DNA of 64,000 nt from an uncultured Alphaproteobacteria bacterium (lineage in GTDB: Bacteria > Pseudomonadota > Alphaproteobacteria > RF32 > CAG-239): NCBI GenBank assembly GCA_910587405.1, contig CAJUKS010000005.1, positions 1 to 64,000 of the forward strand, given 5' to 3'. Within the stretch, counting starts at the first letter, position 1, and the number at the start of each line of letters is the position of its first letter. Below the pieces are notes generated by a model. The model was not told where the DNA came from and made no database searches. It worked only from the letters and a program-made list of their open reading frames with translations. Made by a program: the position numbers and the translations under genes. Shown here piece after piece: positions 16,525 to 24,725 of this stretch.

Positions 16525-17484
16525 TCAATACGGATCCGAGAACAAAGGTTTGCCGTTCAGCATCTTAATATTCTGTGCTTCCATCACGGTCGCAAAATTC
16601 AGCTTACCGCTTTTGATAATATTTCGCACCTGATCGGCTTGAGAAACGTTTGGATTGGTAAACAAAGAACTCACCCGCAGCTTTTTCGGCACCCCCACCA
16701 GCACTTGATGAATGCACCCGAGCAAACTGCCGGCAACCAGTTCATATGCCATCTCTTCGCTGATGCCGCCCGAACCGGCATACTTGACCAACGCATTTAC
16801 GGCATCGGGCACGCTGTTGGCATGAATGGTCGAGAAAATCAGGTGCCCCGACATCGCCGCCTGCAATGCCAGACAGGCAACTTCCGGGGTCCGGATTTCT
16901 CCCAGCAAAATGTAACGCGGCGCCGAGCGCAAAGCCGACTTCAACCCTTCTTCCCACATGCCGCCGGGCGCGGAGGTCTGCTTGCACAACCCGAAATCTC
17001 CGCTCGGACATTGATAAATACCGTCCAACGGCATTTCAATCGGGTTTTCGATCGTAAAGGCATAACCGCCCTCGCGAGTCAAAAATTCCTTTAACAAAGA
17101 AGCCATGGTGGTGCTTTTCCCCGAACCGGTAGCCCCCGAAACCAACAGCAACCCGGTCGCCTTTCCCAGCGAACACAGATGGTTGGCCAAAATCGGCGGA
17201 AAACCCAAATCCTTAAAATCCGGCACTGTCCGCGGCATTTTTCGCACACAATACTGAACGCCGTACAAAGAAACCGTCCGCTCCACCCGGTAATTATAAT
17301 TTTTATAAATGATCAGATAACTCGGTTCACCGTCATAGCCTTTTTCTACGGCCGCCAGAAATTCTTTATAATCGTCAAAAGTCACCGGCTTCAAACCGTA
17401 AGAAGTCTTTTTGCTCCACACAAAAGCTTCCTTCTGCGGTGTAATGTAAATATCCGAAAACTCTTCGTCATTAATTGCTGCCAT
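16525..17484 (-). CDS. PilT/DotB-like secretion ATPase (GspE family), solitary
   Basis: 319 residues. Walker A GATGSGKSTTM, Asp/Glu box FTIENPIEMPL, Walker B-like RYILLGEIRTPEVA and His box AAMSGHLIFSTIHANSV occur in family order. The N-terminal domain is short, as in PilT and in DotB/TraJ retraction or secretion ATPases. No pilin, pilus assembly or type IV secretion genes are near, so the substrate machine must be encoded elsewhere. DotB-type (IVB) and PilT-type cannot be separated by eye. Confidence 0.85.
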   Translation of the reverse strand: MAAINDEEFSDIYITPQKEAFVWSKKTSYGLKPVTFDDYKEFLAAVEKGYDGEPSYLIIYKNYNYRVERTVSLYGVQYCVRKMPRTVPDFKDLGFPPILANHLCSLGKATGLLLVSGATGSGKSTTMASLLKEFLTREGGYAFTIENPIEMPLDGIYQCPSGDFGLCKQTSAPGGMWEEGLKSALRSAPRYILLGEIRTPEVACLALQAAMSGHLIFSTIHANSVPDAVNALVKYAGSGGISEEMAYELVAGSLLGCIHQVLVGVPKKLRVSSLFTNPNVSQADQVRNIIKSGKLNFATVMEAQNIKMLNGKPLFSDPY

Positions 17485-17603
17485 TTTATTTATCCTGACC
17501 CAAAAAACACATGTTCACCCCAAAAACAGACACTTTCCCCATTTGAACGATTATAATCAATTTTTTTGTTGGTGGCTATTTAAATTTATGTTACAAATAC
17601 ATA

Positions 17604-17631
17604 TTGACAAAGCTGTTAGATCAATTATACC
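17604..17631 (+). promoter_or_regulatory. Predicted sigma-70 promoter of the MATE gene
   Basis: TTGACA (17604-17609), 16 bases, TATACC (17626-17631), about 30 bp before the MATE start. Confidence 0.6.
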
Positions 17632-17657
17632 CCCTATCGTTATAACAATCAGCACAT

Positions 17658-19043
17658 ATGGTGAAAAATATGCAGGATATGACCTCCGGCAACCCGCTAA
17701 AATTAATTGTGAAATTTTCCGTTCCGCTTCTGATCGGCAATATTTTTCAGCAAATGTACAGCATCTCCGACATCATCATTGTCGGCCGTCTGATCGGCAT
17801 TCAGGCGCTGGCGGCCGTCGGCGTTTCGGCACCGTTGTTTTTTATGCTGGTTTTAGTCAGCATCGGTTTCACCAACGGTCTGACCGTCATTGCCGCCCAG
17901 CGGTTCGGCGCCCGCGACTACCGGGGCCTGCGCCGTTCCGTCACCACCGCCACCGTCCTAAGTTCCGTTTTTACACTGAGCGCCAGCGCAATCATGCTGC
18001 TTTCACTCGATCACCTGTTTCGGATTATGAACGTGCCGCAAGAGATTATCCGCGACGCCAAAGACTTCATCAGCATCATTTCCTACGGCGTCATCATGAT
18101 CGTGTTTTTTAACCTGCTTTCGGGCTTTATGCGGGCTTTGGGCGACAGCAAAACGCCTTTGTACTTTCTGATTTTCACCACTTTGCTCAATATCAGTTTC
18201 AACATCTTGTTCATCTACTGGTTCCGCCTCGGCGTCAAAGGATCGGCTCTCGGCACCGTCTGCGCCATGACGGTTTCGGTCATCTGCTGTTTATTTTACA
18301 TCGGCAAAAAATTCCCGCTTCTTCATCCCAAAGCCGAAGACTGGAAACTCAACTGGCAGTTCAGCAAACAGCATCTCAAAATCGCCGTACCGATGGCCGT
18401 CCAGTTTTCCATCATTGCCATCAGCGCCGCCATTACGCAAAGCGTTTGCAACTCTTTCGGCCCCGATACCATTGCCGCTTTCACTTCGGCGATGCGGGTC
18501 GAACAGCTGGCAACTCAGCCGATGGTATCTTTCGGCGTTGCAATGGCGACCTATGTGGCACAAAACTTCGGCGCCGGCATGATCGGCCGCATCCGCCGCG
18601 GCGTTTTCGAATGTTCGATGATCTCCCTTGTCCTCAGCCTTTCTCTGGCTGTCGTCATGTACCTTTTCGGAACCCACATCATCGGTATTTTCGTTTCCGA
18701 CGAGCACCATAACGTCATCGAAATCGCACAAACCTACCTCAACATCAGCATCCTGTTCTATTTCTTTCTCGGCCAGATATTTATTTTCCGCAACTCTTTG
18801 CAGGGAATGGGCAACGCCGTCATACCGATGGTCTCAAGCATTGTCGAACTCGGAATGCGGGCTTTTGCCGCCATTTACCTGGCCGCCCGGCTCGGATATG
18901 TCGGCATTTGTTATGCCAGCCCGATTGCGTGGATCGGCGGATCTGCCGTCGTCAGTCTCGGCTACTTCTGGGTTATCCGCCGTACCGGACAGCGTTACCT
19001 TTACCGGCGAACGGCTGACGTTAACGCCCGCAGCCGCATATAA
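17658..19043 (+). CDS. MATE-family multidrug/Na+(H+) antiporter
   Basis: 461 residues, about 12 membrane helices in two related halves. The start LIVKFSVPLLIGNIFQQMYSISDIIIVGRLIGIQALAAVG is typical of the DinF/NorM-type MatE domain, and the second half begins near IAVPMAVQFSIIAIS. It exports cationic or amphipathic compounds across the inner membrane. An in-frame ATG at 17670 is an alternative start; neither has a clear Shine-Dalgarno sequence. The last 23 bp overlap the convergent phosphoesterase gene. Confidence 0.92.
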   Translation: MVKNMQDMTSGNPLKLIVKFSVPLLIGNIFQQMYSISDIIIVGRLIGIQALAAVGVSAPLFFMLVLVSIGFTNGLTVIAAQRFGARDYRGLRRSVTTATVLSSVFTLSASAIMLLSLDHLFRIMNVPQEIIRDAKDFISIISYGVIMIVFFNLLSGFMRALGDSKTPLYFLIFTTLLNISFNILFIYWFRLGVKGSALGTVCAMTVSVICCLFYIGKKFPLLHPKAEDWKLNWQFSKQHLKIAVPMAVQFSIIAISAAITQSVCNSFGPDTIAAFTSAMRVEQLATQPMVSFGVAMATYVAQNFGAGMIGRIRRGVFECSMISLVLSLSLAVVMYLFGTHIIGIFVSDEHHNVIEIAQTYLNISILFYFFLGQIFIFRNSLQGMGNAVIPMVSSIVELGMRAFAAIYLAARLGYVGICYASPIAWIGGSAVVSLGYFWVIRRTGQRYLYRRTADVNARSRI

Positions 19044-20019
19044 ACGCACCCGCTGCCAAAACCAGCCCGATTCCCAGCGTCAGCAGACAAATCAGCAGCG
19101 AGCGTTCGTCAACCAGAATATTGCTCAACAAAAGCTCAATGTACTCATTATCGTCTTCATAATTGTCTTCCAAATAATGCGGCACAATCTTACCGATGCC
19201 GCCTTCAGATATCTGCACGGTCAGATACCCGAACTTTTCAATTTCACCGCGCGTTTTCTGTCCCGAAGACATCAGCGTCACCACCGGAATCCCTTGCGTT
19301 TCTCCTTTCCAGTATTGGTGAATATGCCCCGCTAAAATCAAATCAACCCGATGCTGCAGCAAAAGTGCCGTCATGCGCTCGGTCGACCTGTCGACATAAA
19401 TTTTTTTCTTCCATTGCGGTTTTGACAACGGCGGCACATGGGTATAGACAATACAATACTTGTAGTGGGGACGAATTTTTTCCAACACGTCTTCCAACCA
19501 AGACAATTGCGCTTCATTATATTTCTCTTCCGAAGAATCCAAACCGATAAACATCACATCTCCGTAAGAAAACCAATAATAAAGCGGACCGAACAGCATT
19601 TTGTACAAAGACTTGTCCTGCCGCCCGAAATGATTGGCAATCTCATGATTTCCCGGAATCATGTAAAAAGGAAATTCTAGTTTTTCATCAAGCTCGGAAA
19701 TAATCCAGCGAAAATGGCTGATATTGCGATAACGCACCAAATCGCCCAAATACAAAATAAATTGATTTCCTTCATCCTGAGCCAAACGTACAATTCTCTC
19801 AATCGGTGCATTTTTCGCACCGCTGTCGCTGGCAACCGCAAACGAAAACGCCTTGCTTTCCGGCGCCATCACTTTTCCGCCCGGCGTAATATAATTGTTT
19901 TCGGGCGGAATGGCAAAAATTCCAATTGCCAAACTTCGCACCGTCAGAAAAATCAACGCCGCAATTATAAAAGTTTTCGCCGCAGCCATACCGATACGAC
20001 ACCTGCTGCATTTAGTCAT
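19021..20019 (-). CDS. Membrane-anchored calcineurin-like metallophosphoesterase
   Basis: 332 residues. N-terminal membrane helix (about 12-34) and a C-terminal hydrophobic segment (LLICLLTLGIGLVLAAGAFI) frame a metallophosphoesterase domain with metal motifs ASDSG, YLGDLV, IPGNHE, YTHVPP and AGHIHQY. The first motif has Asp-Ser rather than the usual D-x-H, so the metal site may be atypical. Substrate unknown. The stop region overlaps the MATE 3' end by 23 bp tail to tail. Confidence 0.85.
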   Translation of the reverse strand: MTKCSRCRIGMAAAKTFIIAALIFLTVRSLAIGIFAIPPENNYITPGGKVMAPESKAFSFAVASDSGAKNAPIERIVRLAQDEGNQFILYLGDLVRYRNISHFRWIISELDEKLEFPFYMIPGNHEIANHFGRQDKSLYKMLFGPLYYWFSYGDVMFIGLDSSEEKYNEAQLSWLEDVLEKIRPHYKYCIVYTHVPPLSKPQWKKKIYVDRSTERMTALLLQHRVDLILAGHIHQYWKGETQGIPVVTLMSSGQKTRGEIEKFGYLTVQISEGGIGKIVPHYLEDNYEDDNEYIELLLSNILVDERSLLICLLTLGIGLVLAAGAFICGCGR

Positions 20020-20113
20020 AATTTCAGTTCCTCGCTTTCACATCGGTTCAATTTTGTCACATCCTCCGCGATGATGCAAGCCGAAAAAACTGTCTAATCC
20101 GTAAATCGTTATA

Positions 20114-20129
20114 TTAGAGTTAACTCTAA
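20114..20129. promoter_or_regulatory. Perfect 16-bp palindrome between phosphoesterase and merR-type genes
   Basis: TTAGAGTTAACTCTAA lies 63 bp before the MerR start and 95 bp before the divergent phosphoesterase start. This is a plausible operator, possibly for the MerR protein itself; a TTGACA follows at 20143. Confidence 0.5.
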
Positions 20130-20191
20130 AACAAACATTTTATTGACATCCGGTCTCATTTATGATTAGCCTGAATTCAAGGAGGAAACAA

Positions 20192-20626
20192 ATGGGATAT
20201 TCTATCGGACAAGCAGCAAAAATGACCGGTCTCACCGCCCACACGCTGCGCTATTATGAAAAAGAAGGGCTGTTGCCGTTCCTCAAAAAAAACAGCTCCG
20301 GGTTGCGGGTATTTTCCGACAACGACCTCGGCTGGCTGGCAATGATCGAATGCCTCAAAGACACAGGCATGCCGCTGAAAGGAATCAAGCAATACATCGA
20401 TTGGTTTATCGAGGGCAATTCTACCCTACCGCAACGCTTGGAAATGTTTAAAAACCAAAAAATCAAAATCGAAGAACAAATCGCCCTTTTCAACAAACAC
20501 CTGCAAAAAATAAACTATAAAATCAAACTTTACGAAGAAGCGGTCAAAAAAGGCAGCCTTGAGCTTGCGGCCGCCGAAAAACATTTGAGCGAAGAAAAGA
20601 AACGCCTCTACGGCCCGGATAAATAA
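20192..20626 (+). CDS. MerR-family transcriptional regulator
   Basis: 144 residues from the ATG at 20192, chosen because AAGGAGG lies 8 bases upstream; the longer frame from 20162 starts before that site. N-terminal winged helix: YSIGQAAKMTGLTAHTLRYYEKEGLL, then LRVFSDNDLGWLAMIECLKDTGMPLKGIKQYI, and a long C-terminal coiled coil (about 85-135). It lacks Cys metal ligands, so it is closer to the aldehyde/stress-responsive branch than to metal sensors. The target may be the divergent phosphoesterase or itself. Confidence 0.92.
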   Translation: MGYSIGQAAKMTGLTAHTLRYYEKEGLLPFLKKNSSGLRVFSDNDLGWLAMIECLKDTGMPLKGIKQYIDWFIEGNSTLPQRLEMFKNQKIKIEEQIALFNKHLQKINYKIKLYEEAVKKGSLELAAAEKHLSEEKKRLYGPDK

Positions 20627-20648
20627 AAAAATCATATACTGCCAAATA

Positions 20649-20724
20649 AGCTTCAGCCTGTTCAATAAAACAAAAAGCACCATAACGGTGCTTTTTTGTT
20701 TTATGTTGCCGACAGAGAGACTCG
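20649..20724. repeat. Upstream copy of tRNA-Thr 3' end plus terminator
   Basis: 76 bp that match 20902-20977 at all but two positions (20681 a/g region and the CCA end). It contains a terminator hairpin GCACC-N-GGTGC and 20 bases of the tRNA-Thr 3' end, then diverges. The copies are 253 bp apart in the same orientation. Confidence 0.85.
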
Positions 20725-20901
20725 TTCTTACTCGTAAGCTTGGCTTCGCCGGCGCCAACTCGCTTCGGTCACCGCTATGTAACGCTTGTATTGCTTCGCT
20801 TCCTCGCTCACAAGCTAACATACGCGTAAGCTGCGTTAAAAATTGCCCATTACTTTGGGCAATTTTTTGCCTCGCCCCGACCCAAGTGGGTCGGAAGTTC
20901 G
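20725..20901. other. Spacer between the duplicated tRNA-Thr ends, with fold-back T-arm-like sequence
   Basis: No gene. It holds a terminator AAATTGCCCA/TTGGGCAATTT (about 20840-20868) and a hairpin CCGACCCA-AG-TGGGTCGG (20876-20893). Its right half, running on as aagttcgag, resembles the tRNA-Thr variable/T-arm region in the opposite orientation to the real gene. Confidence 0.6.
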
Positions 20902-20977
20902 AGCTTCAGCCTGTTCAATAAAACAAAAAGCACCGTAACGGTGCTTTTTTGTTTTATGGTGCCGACAGAGAGACTCG
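20902..20977. repeat. Second copy: terminator and 3' end of the intact tRNA-Thr
   Basis: Partner of 20649-20724. This copy continues into the full tRNA-Thr gene. Confidence 0.85.
20921..20951 (-). terminator. Terminator of tRNA-Thr
   Basis: AAAAAGCACC, loop GTAAC, GGTGCTTTTTT, immediately downstream of the tRNA 3' end on the minus strand. Confidence 0.8.
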
Positions 20978-21032
20978 AACTCCCGACCCACTGATTACAA
21001 ATCAGTAGCTCTACCAACTGAGCTATGTCGGC
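20957..21032 (-). tRNA. tRNA-Thr (anticodon TGT)
   Basis: 76 bases with encoded CCA. Acceptor GCCGACA pairs with TGTCGGC, discriminator A. D arm GCTC-AGTTGGTA-GAGC, anticodon arm ACTGATTTGTAATCAGT giving anticodon TGT, T loop GTTCGAGTC. All four arms are complete. Confidence 0.96.
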
Positions 21033-21046
21033 ATTATTTTTTCTGC

Positions 21047-21075
21047 CTTATATAACGCCGACAAACGTTTGTCAA
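21047..21075 (-). promoter_or_regulatory. Promoter of tRNA-Thr
   Basis: Minus-strand TTGACA (21070-21075), exactly 17 bases, TATAAG (21047-21052), ending 14 bp before the tRNA. Confidence 0.8.
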
Positions 21076-21101
21076 TAAAAATATGGCAGCGGAAACATTT
21101 T

Positions 21102-21563
21102 CTACCAGCTCTCAATCCACGCGATCCCCTGCAGAATTCCGTAAGCCAACACCACATAACGAAACAACTTGCCGCAAAACATCGAAACATTGACCGTCAG
21201 CAAATTCGCCCGCATCATCCCCAACACAAACGCCAACAAATCCCCTACCGCCGGCAAAAAGCAAAAAAAGGCCGACATCGCGCCCTTACCGGCCACAAAA
21301 TGCTGTACTTTAACAATTCTTTCCCGTTTAATTTTCAAATACTTTTCCAACCATTCGATTTTTCCCAGATACCCGAGATAATAGTTGGTCATGCCACCCA
21401 GCCAGTTGCCGACCGATGCCGTCACGACGCAAATCCACGGATTAAAACCGCTGCCGATCATTGCGGCAAAAACCGCCTCGGAACTCATCGGCAGAATCGT
21501 AGCCGCCCCAAAACCGATAACGAACAGACCGACATAACCATATGTCATCATATTTTCCAACAT
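21102..21563 (-). CDS. yqaA: YqaA-family small membrane protein (SNARE-associated/DedA-like)
   Basis: 153 residues, about four hydrophobic segments. The motif SSEAVFAAMIGSGFNPW...ASVGNWLGGMTNYYLGYLGK, followed by a basic cytosolic loop and FFCFLPAVGDLLAFVLGMMR, matches the YqaA branch of the DedA/VTT superfamily, which are inner-membrane proteins tied to envelope lipid homeostasis. Stands alone upstream of tRNA-Thr. Confidence 0.82.
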   Translation of the reverse strand: MLENMMTYGYVGLFVIGFGAATILPMSSEAVFAAMIGSGFNPWICVVTASVGNWLGGMTNYYLGYLGKIEWLEKYLKIKRERIVKVQHFVAGKGAMSAFFCFLPAVGDLLAFVLGMMRANLLTVNVSMFCGKLFRYVVLAYGILQGIAWIESW

Positions 21564-21733
21564 TCACCTCTCCCCAACCTTCATTATGCACATTTCCGGC
21601 AGAAAGTAAAATTCTTTGTAAGCCTCTCTAACGGAAGGATTTTGCCGAAATCCCCATACCTAAGAATATAAACTTTTGTTATTTATCTCTGCATATCCGT
21701 AAATATAATTTGCATAGATATAACAATAAAATA

Positions 21734-21778
21734 CACCTTATTTTGCTGCACTTTGACATTATCTAACAAATAAAGGTG
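21734..21778. repeat. Imperfect inverted repeat upstream of the serine recombinase
   Basis: CACCTTATTTTG (21734-21745) and CAAATAAAGGTG (21767-21778) are inverted copies with two mismatches. A related AACAAATAAAAG-type motif occurs in inverted orientation downstream of the recombinase (22470-22482). Confidence 0.55.
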
Positions 21779-21820
21779 CAACAACAACAAATTTAACTGC
21801 TATATTTATAAGGATTCATA

Positions 21821-22444
21821 ATGATATACGGATATATTCGGGTCAGCACCGATAAACAAACTACCGAAAACCAACGATTTGAAATCGAGAACTTTGCCCA
21901 GAAAAACGGCATTGCCATCAACCGTTGGTTTGAAGAAACAATTTCCGGCGCCACCGACTTCCGACAGCGCAAACTTGGAAAATTGCTTAAAAAGCTGACA
22001 AAAAACGATATCTTAATCGCTTCGGAAATTTCGCGTCTGGGACGTAACATGCTGCAGGTCATGACAATTCTGCACTATTGTCTGAGCGCCGAAGCTCAGG
22101 TCTGGACCATCAAAGACAACTACCGTCTCGGCAGCGACATCCAGTCGAAGGTACTCGCTTTTGCCTTCGGTCTTTCGGCCGAAATCGAACGCAACCTCAT
22201 TTCCCAATGTACAAAAGAAGCGCTCAGCCGAATAAAATCCGAGGGTAAAAAACTCGGGCGCCCGTCGGGCCGCGGCAACAAAAAGCTGAAACTCACCGAT
22301 GTCGAAGAACGCATCAACCGTATGTTGGAAAAGAAAATTCCCAAGGCGCAAATTGCCCGACAGCTCAAAGTCGACCGCATGACGCTTTTACGCTTTCTGA
22401 AACGACGCCAAAAACGTATTTTCTCCGAGGTAGCCGCCGCCTGA
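21821..22444 (+). CDS. Serine site-specific recombinase (Mpi/Pin-type DNA invertase or resolvase)
   Basis: 207 residues. Catalytic N-domain: YGYIRVSTDKQTTENQ with nucleophile S9, then FEETISGATDFRQRKLGKLL, ISRLGRNMLQVMTIL (arginine cluster) and AFGLSAEIERNLISQCTKEAL (long helix E start). After GKKLGRPSGRGNKK comes a C-terminal helix-turn-helix (IPKAQIARQLKVDRMTLLRFL). The overall form matches the Bacteroides Mpi global-invertase type more than plasmid resolvases. AAGGA precedes the ATG. Its target sites are not proven; the outer-membrane gene 116 bp downstream is an obvious candidate for phase control. Confidence 0.9.
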   Translation: MIYGYIRVSTDKQTTENQRFEIENFAQKNGIAINRWFEETISGATDFRQRKLGKLLKKLTKNDILIASEISRLGRNMLQVMTILHYCLSAEAQVWTIKDNYRLGSDIQSKVLAFAFGLSAEIERNLISQCTKEALSRIKSEGKKLGRPSGRGNKKLKLTDVEERINRMLEKKIPKAQIARQLKVDRMTLLRFLKRRQKRIFSEVAAA

Positions 22445-22448
22445 TATA

Positions 22449-22479
22449 CAAATAAAAGCAACGAATCGTCTTTTATTTG
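22449..22479 (+). terminator. Hairpin after the recombinase gene (terminator or recombination-site arm)
   Basis: CAAATAAAAG (22449-22458) and CTTTTATTTG (22470-22479) form a perfect 10-bp stem with an 11-base loop. The stem is AT-only and no T run follows, so it is a weak terminator at best. Confidence 0.45.
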
Positions 22480-22560
22480 TTGAAATCTGCAAATTATCTG
22501 ATACAGTACTTTTTGTGATATATTTATTCACAAAAGTTTTAATAACCAAGGAGACTTTAC

Positions 22561-23337
22561 ATGAACTACAGAACTATTCTTTTGGCAACTGCAACTGTTA
22601 TGTTTGCCGGTGCTGCCAACGCCAAAGACATTACGGCACCGATGTACCTTCCGGGTACCGGCAAAGTATTGTCCAACACTTCGGTACAATACGATCGCAT
22701 CAAATTAAAACATAATGGCGGCGCTGCCGAAGATTTTCGCGCTGCCGAAGAAATCACCTACGGTGTTACCGATGACTTTGCCGTTGTGGCAGAACTCGGC
22801 AACCAGTTTGACTTCAAGGGCCTGACCAACCAAGAATATAATAACGACCACAACTTCGATTATAAAATCGGCGCCAAATACAATATGCAAAACGGCAATT
22901 GGCTGGCTCAGGTCGGCGGCTCATATTATACCTTCAATCCCAAAAGCTGGTACGGCCATCGCAATACGGATTCCAGATGGTACAAAGAAGTTGAAGCCAA
23001 CGCCAAATTAGGCTATTCGATGCAGGATGGCTGGACTCCGTATACTTCGTTCACTGCCACCAGCCCGATTGATCAGGCTGACCGTACCATGGAATACTCC
23101 TGGTTCAACGGCGTACACAAAACCGGCAACAAATATTCGGTTGACGCCGGCATCCGTTACGATTTCGTTCTCGACGGCACCAACACCAACACTTGGTGGG
23201 CACAGGCCGAAGCCAACTATTTTGTAAAAGATAACGTTACCGTCGGTGTTTTCGGCGATTATTATCTGGGCGGAAATTACAGCGACCTGGTTGATTACAG
23301 CTACACGCTCGGTGTCAACGCCAAAGTATTGTTCTAA
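22561..23337 (+). CDS. Outer-membrane beta-barrel protein
   Basis: 258 residues. Signal peptide 1-21 (MFAGAANA|K). The mature protein is made of alternating-residue strands with Tyr/Trp girdles (YKIGAKYNM, WLAQVGGSYYTF, YSVDAGIRYDFVL, WWAQAEANYFV, VTVGVFGDYYLGG) and ends LGVNAKVLF with the C-terminal Phe recognised by the BAM machinery. About 10-12 strands; substrate unknown. Shine-Dalgarno AAGGAG is present. An 8-bp inverted repeat TTTTGTGA/TCACAAAA with 9-base spacing (22511-22535) lies in the leader. Confidence 0.82.
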   Translation: MNYRTILLATATVMFAGAANAKDITAPMYLPGTGKVLSNTSVQYDRIKLKHNGGAAEDFRAAEEITYGVTDDFAVVAELGNQFDFKGLTNQEYNNDHNFDYKIGAKYNMQNGNWLAQVGGSYYTFNPKSWYGHRNTDSRWYKEVEANAKLGYSMQDGWTPYTSFTATSPIDQADRTMEYSWFNGVHKTGNKYSVDAGIRYDFVLDGTNTNTWWAQAEANYFVKDNVTVGVFGDYYLGGNYSDLVDYSYTLGVNAKVLF

Positions 23338-23352
23338 TCAATACTTTCTGAG

Positions 23353-23383
23353 AAAAAGCACTGCTCCGGCAGTGCTTTTTTTT
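23353..23383 (+). terminator. Terminator of the outer-membrane protein gene
   Basis: GCACTGC, loop TCCG, GCAGTGC and eight T. Confidence 0.9.
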
Positions 23384-23538
23384 CGCCGGCGCCACATTTT
23401 TTCGTTTGTCATAAAAATGCTCTGAAGGGCGTCGACCAAAGTTCATATTTCAAACTCCCCGAAAACGCCCTATCTAAATTTATTATTCTTTAATCTTTCC
23501 GTACGATAATGTTTTCGTTCCGCATAAGGAGAATTGCC

Positions 23539-24078
23539 ATGAAATCAAACAGCCTCAAATTTACCCTGATCGCCGTTGTTGCCGTCGCTCTGTACATCAT
23601 CTGGCCTTCGCTTCTGCCGGTCGGAAATGAAAATGCCGCCGTTGCGGATATTGCCATCCCCCAAAACGATCTTTCCGATAACGAAACGGAAATCCCCTTC
23701 GCTGCCGAAACGGTTGCTCTCCCCGAAGAAACGGTCCGCTATCTGCAAAATTCGTTATTATACGGCAACTATTATAACGAAAACCAAAAATTTGTCGTTT
23801 ATTTCACCGATATTTCCTACCCATCATCTTTTCTCCCGGCTTTGAACAATCTTTCGCAGAACAAACCCTACAGCGAAGAGTACGCTTTTATTCCCCGCGG
23901 TAAAAACACGACCGGACTTGCGGCAGCGGAAACCTCGGCCGATCAAACCTTTGTCGGCTTATGCCGCCAATTTTGCGTTATCAACCCGCAACGCAACGAA
24001 ATCTTCTATATCGACGGTATCGGCACCGAAGACGCACGCGAAATCGGCAATATCTTTGACGGCTTGGAAAATTGGTAG
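23539..24078 (+). CDS. Secreted/anchored protein, possible thioredoxin-like fold
   Basis: 179 residues from the ATG at 23539, chosen for AAGGAG 8 bases upstream; the frame extends to 23509 without a ribosome site. Uncleaved or cleaved N-terminal helix (about 7-25), then a low-complexity acidic stretch and a domain with QKFVVYFTDISYPSSF, a C-x-x-x-C pair (LCRQFC) and EIFYIDGIG. The strand-then-motif pattern hints at a thioredoxin-like fold, but the usual CxxC is absent. Function unknown. Confidence 0.65.
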   Translation: MKSNSLKFTLIAVVAVALYIIWPSLLPVGNENAAVADIAIPQNDLSDNETEIPFAAETVALPEETVRYLQNSLLYGNYYNENQKFVVYFTDISYPSSFLPALNNLSQNKPYSEEYAFIPRGKNTTGLAAAETSADQTFVGLCRQFCVINPQRNEIFYIDGIGTEDAREIGNIFDGLENW

Positions 24079-24106
24079 CGATACGACAGCCGTTCTGTCC
24101 ACAAAC

Positions 24107-24142
24107 AAAAAAGAGAACAGCCTGCAAGCCGTTCTCTTTTTT
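24107..24142. terminator. Bidirectional terminator
   Basis: AAAAAAGAGAAC and GTTCTCTTTTTT are perfect complements with a 12-base loop between convergent genes. Confidence 0.85.
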
Positions 24143-24157
24143 CAGCATAAACCGCGA

Positions 24158-24544
24158 TTAAAATCCGAGAAATTGTTTAAACGCGTCGTTAAACCACTCG
24201 ACCGGAACAATCTGGTTGTCTTCGCCTTTTACAAATTCAAAATAAGGCGTCACATCCCATCTTTCCCAGGCCTTTCCTTCAAACAAATACTTCTTCATAC
24301 ATTCAATAAAGGTCTCTGAGCCTTCAATCATAAACATATGAACATAGCGACCGTCGGGATTACCGGCAAAAAGCCTGTCGTTAACCGGATCGGTAATCAT
24401 CTTGTAACTGTTACCGTGAGCGTACATCCTGTAATTATGCGCATATTCGGAAGAAAGAAAACCGCTCAGCATATTCATAATCGGATAATACAAATCGGTG
24501 TCGGCGACGGTAATACCGACCACATAATAAATTCTTTTTTTCAT
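24158..24544 (-). CDS. Small protein of unknown function
   Basis: 128 residues, no signal peptide. It starts MKKRIYYVVGITVADTDLYYPIMN and is rich in Tyr, Phe and Met, with DGRYVHMFMIEGSETFIECMKKYLF in the middle. The style (small, aromatic, alpha/beta) resembles the 6224-6568 product, but I see no convincing alignment. The gene has its own terminator and appears monocistronic. Confidence 0.6.
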   Translation of the reverse strand: MKKRIYYVVGITVADTDLYYPIMNMLSGFLSSEYAHNYRMYAHGNSYKMITDPVNDRLFAGNPDGRYVHMFMIEGSETFIECMKKYLFEGKAWERWDVTPYFEFVKGEDNQIVPVEWFNDAFKQFLGF

Positions 24545-24663
24545 AATATAGCGTTTTTATAATAATCGTTGTCTGTTTTTACCATATAACAAAACCCTCG
24601 CAATGTAAAGGCCGATTTTACTCCCGGCGTCGCTGTTCTCACAAGATGCCCCGCTTTACCCTG

Positions 24664-24692
24664 TTGACGAAGCGCCGTTTACGCATTATATT
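24664..24692 (+). promoter_or_regulatory. Promoter of the cysteine-rich peptide gene
   Basis: TTGACG (24664-24669), exactly 17 bases, TATATT (24687-24692); transcription would start near 24699. Confidence 0.7.
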
Positions 24693-24725
24693 AAGGTTGT
24701 CAATAAATTTAACAGGAGAAACCAA

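Noticed and set aside
20143..20166. TTGACA ... TATGAT as a promoter of the MerR gene
   Set aside because: Spacing is 12 bases, too short for sigma-70 and contrary to the long spacers of MerR promoters.
22511..22535. CRP-like site TTTTGTGA-N9-TCACAAAA upstream of the outer-membrane protein
   Set aside because: CRP/FNR sites need a 6- or 4-base centre between the half-sites; the 9-base spacing does not fit. Kept only as an inverted repeat.
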